Assembly (NCBI GenBank): GCA_963930655.1
Contig: OZ005621.1
Span: 5,691,001-5,755,000, forward strand
DNA from: Myrica gale
Taxonomy: Eukaryota > Streptophyta > Magnoliopsida > Fagales > Myricaceae
Length of the DNA stretch: 64,000 bases
Direction: 5' to 3'
Positions 40,191-51,498 of this stretch are shown here, piece after piece. The position numbers were made by a program, and so were the translations under genes. Position 1 is the first letter of the stretch; every line of letters begins with the position of its first letter. The notes below the pieces were generated by a model. The model ran no database searches. It was given only the letters and a program-made list of their open reading frames with translations, and was not told the DNA's origin.

Positions 40191-42000
40191 CTCACAAAAG
40201 AATTACTCCCAAGTGGAAAAGTTGTCAAGTTGTAAACAAGTGTTGAGTCCCAAGATCGATTTCCACAGGGACAATAAGGTTTCAGATAAAGTTAAACAAA
40301 CTAAAAATAAAAGTAAAATAGAACGAAAATAAAATAAAGAAAACGTAACAGACAAATCCTAAAGCTAAAAGAAAGGAAATGCAAGGTTTAAAGGCAAATC
40401 AAATGGGTCACAAGATTCAAAGCAAGAGCAGTTTTAGAGGAACTAAATTCAAAAGCCAATCAGTAGTTTTCGAAGACAACTTAGAATTTGTTTGAAAAGA
40501 GATTTAGGAAAAACACTTGAGTTTTGATTTCACTAGCACCGATTCTCGATATAAAATTAACATCATTGAGCTAACATTACTCAGTTACTTCTCCAATCAA
40601 GGATTCAATAACCGAAAAATAAAAGACGTTAAACTCCACAACTTATCAAAGATTGAATAAATTCATCATCCATAAAGAGATTTTAAGCAATTAATGACCG
40701 AATGAAAACTTGCCCTTAAATGGAGTAAAATGTGTCAAAAGTCTACAAGATATCCATTTCAAGAATTTTACAGTATTCAAATGTAAATCACCTCTGTAAA
40801 TGATGAATGACAATGAAAGTGAACATAGAACATCTCCATCAATTCACAATCTCGAATCAATACAAGATAAAACCAAAACCCAAGTTTTTGGTACTTAGAA
40901 ACCCATAAAAACACAGCAACAAGAAGTTTCGAGAGAGAAGATAAGGAAAAGAAAAATACAGCCAAAACCACACTGCCCCCTCCTCTCTTCTGGCCGAGAG
41001 GTTATAACCGAAAAATGACCAGCTCTCCCTTTCTTCCACGTGCTCCATTCCTCCTCCTCTCTCCCCTACTTCGGTCGACAACTTCTCCAAAATCGCAACA
41101 AAATTCATTCTCTTTTCTCTTTTCCTTATCTGCACTCCAGTCTTTAGCTCCATTCAGTTATCGTGAAAACTGATATTTTTTATTTCCAAAAATACCCTGA
41201 ATAAAGAAGAACCCAACATAAAGGGTTGGACGTCTAACACAACGTCAGACTTGTCACGCTCAACCAGCGCTCGAGCGCCCTTGGAGAGTTTCATACATAT
41301 TCAGCACGCTTGATCAGCGCTCGACAACCGCTCGAGCGACCTTGGAGAATTCCAGACAGAATCTTCACGCTCGACAAGCGCTCGAGCGTCCTTGAAGGAT
41401 TCCAGACTGATTGCTCACGCTCGACCAGCGCCCGTCAACCGCTCGAGCGACACTAGGAAGTGAAACATGCGAGGGTTAGGGTGAGACTCTGGTTACCGCA
41501 TCACATAAATCATTTACTTTAAGCACAAATCATCAACTTTTATAAACTTAGCTCAAGTACTAGAATATGATGCTTAATTAAGGGCTTAATCCATTTTCAG
41601 TTAATCAATTAATTCGCTTAGCCACCTAATTAAGCATATAAAACACTTTATCAATGACCCTCAATCAAAAAGTCTTAATTGAGTCATTTGATTAAGCCAC
41701 AAATTATGGGATCAAGATTCTCTGCAATTTTCTGTACGAATTACATATAGTAGAATTAAGCCACAAATTAAGGGATTGAGATCCAAACTCAATTATTTTA
41801 AATTGTTTTGTCCTGACATCGCTCTCTTGTGTAATCATTTTTCCATTTATTTAAACAAGTGGATTGTACTTACAAGTAAATATTGTTCGACAAACATTAT
41901 TATTAAAACATATTGTTGGACAAACATGCTGGTTACAACGTATATACAAATTACAAATGATAACATTACTTGACTTGGTGGCCGGTGGCACAAACTAATT
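40191..42000. repeat. Repeat-like non-coding region, possibly LTR-element derived
   Basis: The left part contains GAGTCCCAAGATCGATTTCC and ACAGGGACAA, wording that recurs in untranslated parts of plant repeats. No reverse transcriptase, integrase or gag motif is present on either strand and no direct repeats mark ends. It contains the minisatellite at 41255-41457. The assignment is weak. Confidence 0.3.
41255..41457. repeat. GC-rich minisatellite with alternating unit length
   Basis: Four units start at 41255, 41305, 41366 and 41416, each beginning CACGCT(C/T)(A/G)A and holding CGCTCGAGCG followed by a CCTTGGAGAATTCCAGAC-like tail. Unit lengths alternate 50, 61, 50, then a truncated unit. 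The longer units carry an extra 11 bp near ACAACCGCTCG. The array stands out by its GC content and many CTCGAG palindromes. Confidence 0.8.
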
Positions 42001-43276
42001 AATCACGACAACAGCTTGTTCTCGAAGTGTTGTGTTAGATTGGTCTTAATTATGGCGAAAAGTTTAGGAAATTCACGGGATCACAATCTGTTAGGAAGAG
42101 ACGTTTGTATGAGCATGTGCCTGCGATCCATGTGACCAATGGAATTTACGAAACAGAATATCAAATAATCTGCAATATCATACATAAATAGAATCCCATT
42201 TGGCACCCGAAATATGTATATCGATATACAAATCAATGTCTGATCCGATACCACACATGCATGCAATATTGATGCCCCCATGAAGACGACTCATATGTAC
42301 TCCCATTCATCGTAGAATATATCCGATCTATGCTTTTGAACTCTTGCATATTTTATAGCTTTTGAATATAAAAAATAAAAATAAAAGATCTTAAAGGAAA
42401 AGAACCCACACAGACAAACAAAAATTAAAAAAGAATACTTCACTTTCTGCCTCAGAGTAAGCTAGACAATATCATTTAGGTAAAAACTATCAATTTGATC
42501 TGAATGTGACTTTAAACTATCAAAATTTATTATTTTACTCTCTTTAATCAGATCATACAGTTAAAATTAACAGAAAATAAACTATGTCGCACAATCTTTG
42601 ACTGTAGATGAAATTGATAGTTTTGACACTTACTAGACATTGATACTTTAGTTTTAGGACAAAAAGTGAAATTTTCTAAAATTAAAAATAATAATAATAA
42701 CAATAAAAAATAATAAGAATAAATATACTTTTTTACCTCTTTAATTTTGAGAGTTTTGATATTTTACATCTCTATATATTATTTTGTTCTCATTGTTTTT
42801 ACAAACTATATACACTTTGTACCATCTATTAAAATTTTCGAAAATATATTTTTTTATTTTTAAAATTATCATTTTGTAAGGTAGAAAATTTATTTTTCGT
42901 TCAAATTAATAAAAAAATTTAAAATTAATAGTTAATGATTGTAATACAAAGTGAACTCAATCAATACTAAAAAGGTTGGTACGGATAAGGAATTATGATT
43001 AATATGAAAGATGAGGTATTATTATAAGCGAAATGCCTCTCTTTATTTGCATGATACTCAAAATCTGGTTTTTCAACTACCACAGACCATTAAGTCCAGG
43101 CTCTATAAAAAAAATGTGTGAACAAATCATTAATTACGATCGGGCTTGATCCCCAAAATATATATATAAATTAAACATATCCTTATCTATTACCTACATT
43201 TCGCTAGCAGTTATATATATATATATATATATATCCTAGCTCACCTGTATTCTTTACGTTTCACGACTCCAATCTT
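42001..43276. other. Gene-free AT-rich region
   Basis: No gene is recognised. About 42480-42680 has GATAGTTTTGACAC-like and complementary AAACTATCAA words that suggest a decayed inverted-repeat element. A (TA)n run is at 43212-43234. Confidence 0.4.
43212..43234. repeat. TA microsatellite
   Basis: Uninterrupted alternating TA of about 11 units. Confidence 0.9.
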
Positions 43277-43814
43277 AAAGCTTACTTAACTTAACCAGTA
43301 CGGTGAAAGAACTGCAGGCAGGCCGTATATATTATCTTTATTGGAGGGTCAGAGATTTATTATTATTATTATTATTATTTTTCGAGTCATAGTCATTTAT
43401 TTAGAGGTTGTTCACTTCATGTACCGATCGACCGTTTCAAATTGCTGACGTGTCAGAGAGCTCCATTAAGCATATGGACGACAGACTGACGGAAGGACCA
43501 TTTTGTCAAAAAATGTAAACCCAAGGACTAAAATCAGAAAAATGAAACCCGAGGTCTAAAATGACAAAGCGTGTAAAACCTAAGGACTAAAATGACAATT
43601 TTCCTGACGGCGGACTGACGGAAGGACCATTTTATCAAAAAATTTAAACCCAAAGACTAAAATTATAAAAAAATGAAACCTAAGGACTAAAATGACAAAG
43701 CGTGTAAAACCTAAGGACTAAAATGACAATTTTCCTAAAGCTTACTTAACTTAACCAGTACGGTGAAAGAACTGCAGGCAGGCCGTATATATTATCTTTA
43801 TTGGAGGGTCAGAG

Positions 43815-43860
<46 letters not shown>

Positions 43861-43887
43861 TCCGAGTCATAGTCATTTATTTAGAGA
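43277..43887. repeat. Local duplication with tandem subrepeats and TTA microsatellites
   Basis: The segment 43277-43407 recurs at 43737-43887, starting AAAGCTTACTTAACTTAACC. The copies are almost identical except for a TTA/ATT repeat that is about twice as long in the second (43356-43379 against 43816-43860). Between them lie two tandem units of about 125-130 bp (43482-43610 and 43612-43736), each with GGAAGGACCATTTT and repeated AGGACTAAAATGACA. The overall period is 460 bp, with the second copy truncated. Confidence 0.75.
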
Positions 43888-45589
43888 TTGTTTGGTTAGG
43901 AGTTTTGTGAAGATTCTTTGTGTTTTGAAAATTTTTAAGTGATGTTAACTTTATTGATATGCGTATTGTAGTTATTTTTATGTGTGATTAAAAATGATGT
44001 TTGGTTGTAGAATTTTTGTACTGTGAGAATTCAAAAAATTCTGAATTTTTTTTTATTAAACAAATAGCCCGTAGACATATTTGACCAGGAGAAAGCAGCA
44101 CAATGTATACAAGAAACTTTTGTTTTTTTTAAGTATTTGATCCCATTGTCCCAGATATAATATATCACCTACAAAGCATGCTTTCACACATCACATGACA
44201 TTCATGCACACAAATAATTGATAATTTGATTTGCCTTATCCTCACTTCTCCCACCCTATCTAGTCCATCAGAGGTTCATTAAAAAGCCTACACGTACGTA
44301 CTTGAGATAATATAATATATCTTTATCTTTATCTTTATCGATCTCAAGGGATAACACTTGGATAGATCGTATTTCTTCAAAGTGGTCATATATATATATA
44401 CAGCAGATAGCGGAGTCTTAGATATAATAATATACAAAAGAAATAATATTATTTACATCAGATAGCGGAGTCTTATGAGTAATTAAAAGTGGTCGTATAC
44501 GGCAGATAGTAATCTTTTATTTATAGACAAAATACAAAAGAAATAATATTAATTTTATATTTAAATTTAAATATTTGAGATATTAAACAAATTGACAATA
44601 TCTTATATTAAAATTTGAATATTTAATATCGTAATAATATTATCTCAAAATTTTAAAATTGATTATGATATTATTTCAGGAGATCATCTTGAAAAGAAAA
44701 CTATAATTAAGGTCTTGAACACTATATGAGATTAAATTATCAAAGATGAAAGCTTCGTTCTTTGTCTGAAAATGACAGTTAGGGTTGAATCTCCTTGGAT
44801 TGCATGGTCGAGTTAACGAATAGTCCTATTAGATTTGCGTATCAAACTTGTCCTCCTGATCTATCAAAGCTAGAACTCTTGAGGCAAGAAAATCAACTCC
44901 AAATTAGCCAAACAGATTAGCCCGATCTTAATGATTTGCTTAATTATCACTAGAAGGAGACGGGGGTTTGATGACCAAGCTTTTCTTTGATCCTGTCGGA
45001 GCTTTTAGCTCATGACCTATTTACGTGTTCTTTTCTTTGCTCGCATTTGAAAGCCAAATTACCTCAGATAAGAAGCCCCGACAGGATCAAAGAAAAGAAC
45101 ACGTAAATAGGTAGCAAGAGATTATTGACTTGTGATTTTCTTCTTCAAAATGAGAAGAAAACGAAAGCATCAGCATTGTTCAAAGTTCCTGCTTCCTTGA
45201 TCGACAATTTTTTTTTCGCGCAACGAGGATAAATTCGTGGTAGGGTGGCTGAATCCTGATGTTTGAATCTTTTTACATTATTTTTATTTGACCCGAATTC
45301 ATTCTCTCTAAAGCAGATAAATGTGACGTTTGTTTGTCAAAATTTTGAGAAATATTATTAAAATTTTAATTTAAAAAAAATTAAAATTACTAAAATTTGT
45401 AAAAAGATTATTAATTAAAATGTATATATATAAATATTAAAAAATTTAAAATGTGTTTAATTTATTCAAAATTTATATATTTCCGAAAGATTGAGAAAAC
45501 AAACTACAACTTTGATTCAACTAATGCTGCAGGTTGACTAGAACGATAAAGGTGTATGTAGGTAGCATGGGTCGCAACTGGCAATGTTA
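43888..45589. other. Gene-free region
   Basis: No gene is recognised. 43888-44075 looks like a decayed MITE (GGTTAGGAGTTTTGTGAAG at one end, AATTCTGAATTTTTTTT at the other). An inverted, permuted duplication lies at 44981-45112 and is listed separately. Repeated TCAGATAGCGGAGTCTTA and CAGCAGATAGCGGAGTCTTA words occur at 44401-44475. Confidence 0.4.
44981..45112. repeat. Inverted, order-swapped duplication
   Basis: Segment A (44981-44999, ending GATCCTGTCGG) and segment B (45015-45039, starting ACCTATTTACGTG) are separated by 15 bp. The complement of 45078-45112 reads B followed directly by A, joined through the 9-bp word TTTTCTTTG that both share. This can form alternative hairpins. The structure is what microhomology-mediated template switching would leave. 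Confidence 0.8.
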
Positions 45590-45782
45590 TATTTGTGTTG
45601 TAAAATTTTAGTGTTGTTAAAATTTTAGGTATTGAGTTTAGTGAAAAAGTGAAGAGAGGGGTAATTTTTTATATTTTTTGTAGTAAATAGTAATGATTTG
45701 ATGAGGAGAGAGAGATTATATTGTAATATTTAATTGTGTTAAAATTTTAGAGGGGATAAAATTTTGGTACACAAACACACCC
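45590..45782. mobile_element. MITE (family A, copy 3), left end decayed
   Basis: The interior AGTGAAAAAGTGAAGAGAGG matches the other family A copies. The right end ACACAAACACACCC is the complement of the family terminus; the left end ATTTGTGTTGTAAAATTTT is diverged. A TTA precedes the left end, but a matching duplication on the right is not clear. Confidence 0.55.
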
Positions 45783-47088
45783 AAGTCTTGTTTCTTCGCT
45801 GCAGACGAGGCAAGCAGCTGCCTGGCGAGCTTAAGTGTATATATGGTTTGTTTTTAAAATTATTTTTTGTGTTTGTTTTTTTAAAAAATCAGTGTGCATT
45901 TTTTTGAGATTGGTAAAAAGTTATTATAATTTATAAAAAGAATCAATTAAAATTTATTAAAATTTGAAAATCCAAACATATTATCCGGTAGCCATAAACA
46001 CAAAGGGAAAAAAAAAGAGAGATAGAGATGGTGATGGTGTTATGCGTTGCGACAATAGAACGCTGCTTTCCAGGTGGTACGATCGGGGAGGAAGATGACT
46101 AAATGAGGTGTCGGAGCCATGGGGATTGCTTCTCCCTGCAGTCCCTACAAAACTCCAAAATGAAGTGGCACTGTGGCAGTACAAAGATTCTTTATTTATA
46201 TATAAATATAAAGCCGGCGCTACAGCCCACACGGAACAGGTGGAATCAATGCAACGTGTCCCCGACTGAATAGCCATTTAAATTTTAAATCATGCTGTTA
46301 ATCCTCTCCAGTTATTGGGTTGATGAGAAGGGTTTTTTTTAAAAAAATTGAAAGAATGTTAATATAGAATTATTTTTCATTTGTATATAATTAATATCAG
46401 AATTACTTTTAATTTGTTATTTTTTGGGGGGTTTGAAAATAAAGACACCTAAGAGAAGTGTCTTAAAAAAAAGGACCATAATAATACTCATACTAATTTC
46501 ATTGTTATTCGGGTACATATATTATTCAAATTTGAGATAGAGATTTTTTTTTATAATTTTCAATTTAAATTATATAATATAATTTAAAGAGATAGGTATA
46601 ATAAATATATTTTATAGTATTTAAAATTTTATATAAATAATTATATGATAAAATTTGAGAGAACAAAATAATTTCAAAAATTGCTAATCCATACAAATTG
46701 ATAGCTGTCTGGATTGTCGTTGTGCATTTCCTTCCATTCCATGTATATTACCGAGACCGTTCATTTGTTCTTTTTTTCTTTTCCCAAGTTTGGAGGTAGC
46801 TAGCTAGCTAGCTAGCTAGGCTTAGGGGCTGTTAGCCTGTTACAATAAAGGTACAGATCACGCGTATCTGGAGATCTAACCAGCATTCAATCCACGGTAC
46901 TCGCAGTCCATAGATTCTCAACACGTGTTAAAATATCAAATATAGGAAAATCGTGTGGGGGCCTTTCTTTCAACTCCGCGGGTCCCTCTCAGTGGTTTGT
47001 GGGTCCCCATCAGCTAATCCATGAGCTCCAACATTTGGAGAACCGTTTTTTTTTTAAAAAAAAATCCTGGGGCCACGTAGACGATTAA
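45783..47088. other. Gene-free region with a GCTA microsatellite
   Basis: No gene is supported. The minus-strand frame at 45981-46277 has no recognisable family motif. A (GCTA)n tetranucleotide repeat lies at about 46798-46819. AT-rich tracts at 45845-45980 resemble the decayed MITE near 6285-6497. Confidence 0.4.
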
Positions 47089-47287
47089 GGGTGGGTTTGT
47101 GTGGTAAAATTTTTGGTATTGGGTTTAGTGTTGGTATTGGGTTTAGTGAAAAAGTGAAGAGAGAGGTAATATTTTATAGTTTTTGTAATTTTTTATATTT
47201 TTTGATGGAAGAGAGAGAGATTATATTAGAATATTTTATTAGGAGAGAGATAAAATTTTGGGTAAAATTTTAGTGCCAAACGCAGCC
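47089..47287. mobile_element. Tourist/Harbinger-type MITE (family A, copy 4)
   Basis: The ends GGGTGGGTTTG and CAAACGCAGCC are inverted and flanked by TAA (47086-47088 and 47288-47290). The element is closely similar to the SWEET intron copy at 10164-10357. The phrase TTGGTATTGGGTTTAGTG is duplicated in tandem near the left end. Confidence 0.75.
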
Positions 47288-47744
47288 TAAAATGATAGTG
47301 TGTGGGGCCGTAGTGAAGTTTACATGACGTGTGCCGTTTTGGATTGCTTCTCTAGACTGTTTGGCAACGGGTTTCTGTCTTTCATGGCCTATGCCAATCT
47401 TATTCTTCTTGACAGGGACCCACTGAGCCAAAATTTTAGAAACCCACCCAGACCCAGGTCTTATCGAGCACGTACGTAGAGACATACCGTCCTACGAATA
47501 CCGGATGCAACGGCCAGAGGGAAACAGTGATGTCTCGTGAACAACAAGCTTAAAGGCTTCGCTAAGAACAGGGGAAGAAACAATCGTCTAAAGTTTTGCA
47601 ACAGGAAGCAGCAGATAGCCCGACAAGGAAGATCACTGATCTAGGAAGACAGAAGGTACGTACGTGTACGCCTCTCCAACGTCAAAACTAATGATTTTAA
47701 TTTTTGAATACGAATTTTTGGTCCCTAGCTAATATCTCATCCAG

Positions 47745-48110
47745 CTTCTCTATTGGAAGGACCTGCAAATGATTGATTGTTACTGGCCATCGAACCAGAC
47801 GTGCCGGCGTTTATTTGTTTGTCTCCATCTGTAGCAGTTTGTTCCAAAGCTTTTGCAACTCAGTAATCATACCAGATGGTTCAATCTTCCACGCTTAGCT
47901 AATCAAGCTCTGCCGGCTTTACTGGTTCAGGTTTCACTTTACCTCCCAACTGAACAGCAATCTTTTCCAAGTGGGGATTGTTACCTAAGTAATCTAATGG
48001 GAGGAACATAAATGGTTTTCCTAGTTGCCTATCCCATCCGTTTGGTTATATTCAATGGACGCCATAAGTGATGGTCCCCCATGGCAAGAAAGCAAAAACT
48101 CTGAATCTCC
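47745..48110 (-). pseudogene. Possible decayed coding fragment, unknown family
   Basis: On the minus strand one frame gives KPFMFLPLDYLGNNPHLEKI, then QLGGKVKPEPVKPAELD and a stop (about 48045-47908). Upstream, a shifted frame gives WRPLNITKRMG. Downstream, after two stops, comes TDGDKQINAGTSGSMASNNQ (about 47840-47780). The composition looks protein-like rather than random, but I do not recognise the family and the reading needs frame changes. It may be a pseudogene or chance. Confidence 0.35.
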
Positions 48111-48402
48111 AAGTACTTAAAACTGCACAATTAGTCACCATCAGCTCTGTTTTTTTGCATACCAAAAGAGGAAACAGAGTAAGAAGGAAAAATCGACACT
48201 ATTTCTTGAGACAAGATTTAAGGGAAAAAAAATTGATGCTTTTCATTTTCAAGTTCCATCTTTCTAAACTGCATCATAAAGATTGCACCAAACATAGACT
48301 CGCTGCTTTTGGATTCTTAAGATTTCTTTCCATGGACCACTAGGATTGAACCGGCATCCTTCCAAAGAGCTCATGCATGCCTCCTCGGTCTAGGAGTATT
48401 AG

Positions 48403-49652
48403 TGAACAGACTTGTTTAAGACTCAACTTAACCTAGAGGGGGGTGAATAGGTTATCCAATTTTTTATAGACTACCTATTACAATTTTTCAACTCAAAGAT
48501 ACTACACAATATACACACAGAGATATAAACACACACCAACAACAATCTTAAAACTATTTTAATCAATACGAAAAGATCCTGCACAAACTTCACAAATCAA
48601 TATTAGTAAGTTCACTGTAAACACATTTCACAACAATATAAATAACCTACTAACAGTAAATCAATTTAATAGAGAATCTATAATCAAGATTCTTTCACTC
48701 AGCACAATCACCGAAGAATTCAATATGCAGTTCAAGATGATTAATTCTTGATTCAAGAACAGTAAATAAAAGATCAATCACAACACAATGACACAAGTCT
48801 TTTGGTTACGAAGAGAAACTCTCTTGGAAACAAATTCCAAAAGAGAAAAACTCTCCGGGCCCGTAAGCCAGGTAACAGTTTCACTAGTTTTTCAAATTCG
48901 AATTACAAGGTGATCAATAGACTCTCGAATACCCAATATCCTAGTCTAACACACTTGCAACCTTACCCGAACTAAACCATTCGGATCTGCACCTATGCAG
49001 GGACAGAGAACCTCTCTTCCATTTGAAAAACCAACCCCACTTACCTAGCTATTCTTACCTTTGCCGACTTCACTTGCGAACTCGCACCAGCAGCAAACAC
49101 ACGAGCCTGACACTCAAATCTTCAAGATCTCAGCAACCTCTGAAGTCTTGAAATTCTTTGTGTGGAAACCAAATACAGTGATCAAACTTTTGAACTAAGA
49201 ATCCTAAAGAGAGGGGTTTTTCTTTAAGGCTTCATTCTCAGTTCATCAAGAGCTCAGAAAACCTAAAGGGTGGAAGAACTAAGCACAAAAGAAATCTCTC
49301 GAAGAAGGCACAGTAATTCTCGATTTTCTTAGTGCTTTTTTGATGGATATTGAGATGCTTTTAAGCTAATGGTCACTCTCAATTTCCACGTAGAAAGTTC
49401 TGGGCATTTTGGTCTTTCTGGGTGTCTTTAATATAACTAAAACTGAAATAACAAATTTATGTTACGTCATTCTTTGAATCGCATTGCTGTCTGACTTGAA
49501 GCTGACTTCAAACTGACTTGTCTTGTCTGAAGTAATCCCAAGTTCTTCGTAGTGCTGATTTCAGCTATTCCCAGAATCCTTACAAACCTAAAATCTCAGG
49601 AGTTTCAACAACCATACTCACGAAGGAATGCCAACTAAACATATTCCTAACA
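48403..49652 (-). repeat. 3' LTR of the copia element
   Basis: A 1250-bp direct repeat of 57324-58574. Observed differences are a shorter G run (6 against 7 G) and about five substitutions. It is bounded by the ATTAG target duplication on the left and a polypurine tract on the right. Confidence 0.95.
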
Positions 49653-50199
49653 GTCTCCCCCTTTGGCTTACTTCGTGACAAACATAAAAATACAAACTAT
49701 CCCACCCCAAGGACATGGATTCTGTTGATCACCACCACAGAACTCATTTACATTTGACAAGCCTATGAACTCTATCATAGCCTATTCTATAACTACCTGA
49801 GATTTCCAAAAACCTGCAGCAAACAACTCAGCAAAGCATAAGCTTTACTTTTGTTAGATAAACAACAATATCAATGCAAATAGGGATCTCCCCTGAGATT
49901 AATATCCCTTCCAAAATAGATATAGAATAGAAAGATTCTCCCCCTATGTGTTAACATGTTTATACAATATCAGCACATTGAAACTTAACACTTTATGCTA
50001 ATCAATCGAATGCAGTAATTCAGCAAAATAAAGAACTCAAATACTTTCCACAGAAATCGAGTCCAACATATAACAGAACATATAACAGATACATATAAGT
50101 TCAACAGATTAGCATAGTGACAATAAACAATAAACATAAAAACATAGAACTCAAAAACAATCATAACAAAGCAAAGTCAAAATAACTTCTCCCCCTTTT
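49653..50199 (-). promoter_or_regulatory. Repeated polypurine tracts before the 3' LTR
   Basis: On the element strand AAAGGGGGAGAC abuts the LTR (49653-49664). Two further copies of the core AGGGGGAGA occur at 49937-49945 and 50187-50199. The LTR-proximal tract is the expected plus-strand primer. Multiple tracts in this interval are a known Sirevirus feature. Confidence 0.8.
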
Positions 50200-50223
50200 G
50201 GCAAGAAGGAAGCCAAAGAGAAG

Positions 50224-51498
50224 TCAATCAGAATCAACAGCATCAGAGTCATTATTTGTAGCAGCACCAGCAGAAGGAGCATCATCAGAGGCAGAACAAT
50301 CAGGATCTCCAAGGCCGCCAGCCATACTAGAGGCACCACGTGAGGGCACCACTTGTAAATGTTGACAAATTGTGGCAACATCATGCAACACTTTAGTCAA
50401 TGTAAGTTGCATGGTCTGTTGAGTGGCAAGCAAAGTGGATTGTACAGAAGAGGAAGTATTGGAACGCTCAGTAAGGAGCTGCAATGCCTCAACAACATAT
50501 TTCATATCAGAGGTCATAGGACCTGGACTAGAAGATGGAAATGAGGGTTTAGGACCCTTATGAGACTGACTCTGTTTTAAAGTTGTAGGCCCAAGAGGTT
50601 GAGCAAGCTTTAACCGAGGTTCAGTGCGAGAAATAGTAATACAACTTGAACTCAGAAATTTCATGATCAGACATGGATAGGGCAGTAAACTGGTGGTAGA
50701 GTTAGACTGAAAGACTTTTAACATGTGAGCACATATGTGAGAGGGCAGATCAATGCTATCATTGACTAAAAACGCATAAAGAAAACGCATGTGTTCGAAT
50801 GATAATTGAGATAAAGATTTAGTAGGAAAAATATTAGTAGAAATTATTCTACTAATGATTTGATTTTCAGCAGAAAAATGTTGAGAACTGAACTCCTTGG
50901 CTGTAAAAGACATGTTCTTATCAGCAAATAAAGTGGCCATAGAACTAGGTGAAGGTCGAGTAGAAACATTATAAGGAAAAACTGGACGATTCACTCTAGG
51001 AATACCAAGACACTGAGCAAGGAAAGATGGGTGAATATCAAGATATTGTCCTCTAAAGTAAACAGAGAATGAATTTGTATCAGAAATTGCATGAATGTTT
51101 GAATAGAATTCTCTTACCACCTCCTCAGAAGGAGGAACCAATTGGGTAAGTAATCCTTCCCAGCCTCTGGATATAATTTTTTCTGAAAACTGCAAATGTG
51201 AAAGTTCATGTAAGAGAACTTCTCGCTCCAGTATAACTCCTTTAGTGCTGAATTTCTTCGTATAGTATGACTCAGCTTCAGCATTAAAGAACTTAGACAC
51301 AGGTATAGGTTTGGGTGAGGAATCCTGTAGAGTTTCCTTTCCTTTAACAGATCGAGTGAAGCTCTGAGCCACTTGACTCTTGGTACGTTTGGATATGGGT
51401 TCTGTTATTGGAGAGGCAGGTTGTTTGTCGGAGGACTTTGCAGGAGACAATGGCCTTTTCTCAGCATTTTTCACCGCAGCATGTTTGATCCTAACCAT
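50224..51498 (-). CDS. Third ORF of the Sirevirus, Transposase_32-like domain
   Basis: A 424-aa frame, open from ATG to stop, lies between pol and the 3' LTR on the same strand as pol. The N-terminus is basic and low-complexity (KRPLSPAKSSDKQPASPITE). The middle, about residues 100-250, contains SRGWEGLLTQLVPPSEEVVR, FYSNIHAISDTNSFSVYFRG and FLAQCLGIPRVNRPVF, the pattern of the 'putative plant transposon protein' domain (Pfam Transposase_32). The C-terminus has a predicted coiled-coil-like TERSNTSSSVQSTLLATQQT segment and an acidic end. Sirevirus ORFs in this position were called envelope-like, but I see no signal peptide or membrane helix here. An 850-bp spacer separates it from pol, so expression would need a spliced or separate transcript. 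Its function is unknown. Confidence 0.75.
   Translation of the reverse strand: MVRIKHAAVKNAEKRPLSPAKSSDKQPASPITEPISKRTKSQVAQSFTRSVKGKETLQDSSPKPIPVSKFFNAEAESYYTKKFSTKGVILEREVLLHELSHLQFSEKIISRGWEGLLTQLVPPSEEVVREFYSNIHAISDTNSFSVYFRGQYLDIHPSFLAQCLGIPRVNRPVFPYNVSTRPSPSSMATLFADKNMSFTAKEFSSQHFSAENQIISRIISTNIFPTKSLSQLSFEHMRFLYAFLVNDSIDLPSHICAHMLKVFQSNSTTSLLPYPCLIMKFLSSSCITISRTEPRLKLAQPLGPTTLKQSQSHKGPKPSFPSSSPGPMTSDMKYVVEALQLLTERSNTSSSVQSTLLATQQTMQLTLTKVLHDVATICQHLQVVPSRGASSMAGGLGDPDCSASDDAPSAGAATNNDSDAVDSD

Noticed and set aside
45981..46277. 98-aa minus-strand frame as a small gene
   Set aside because: No domain, no splice context and low-complexity ends; not supported beyond chance.
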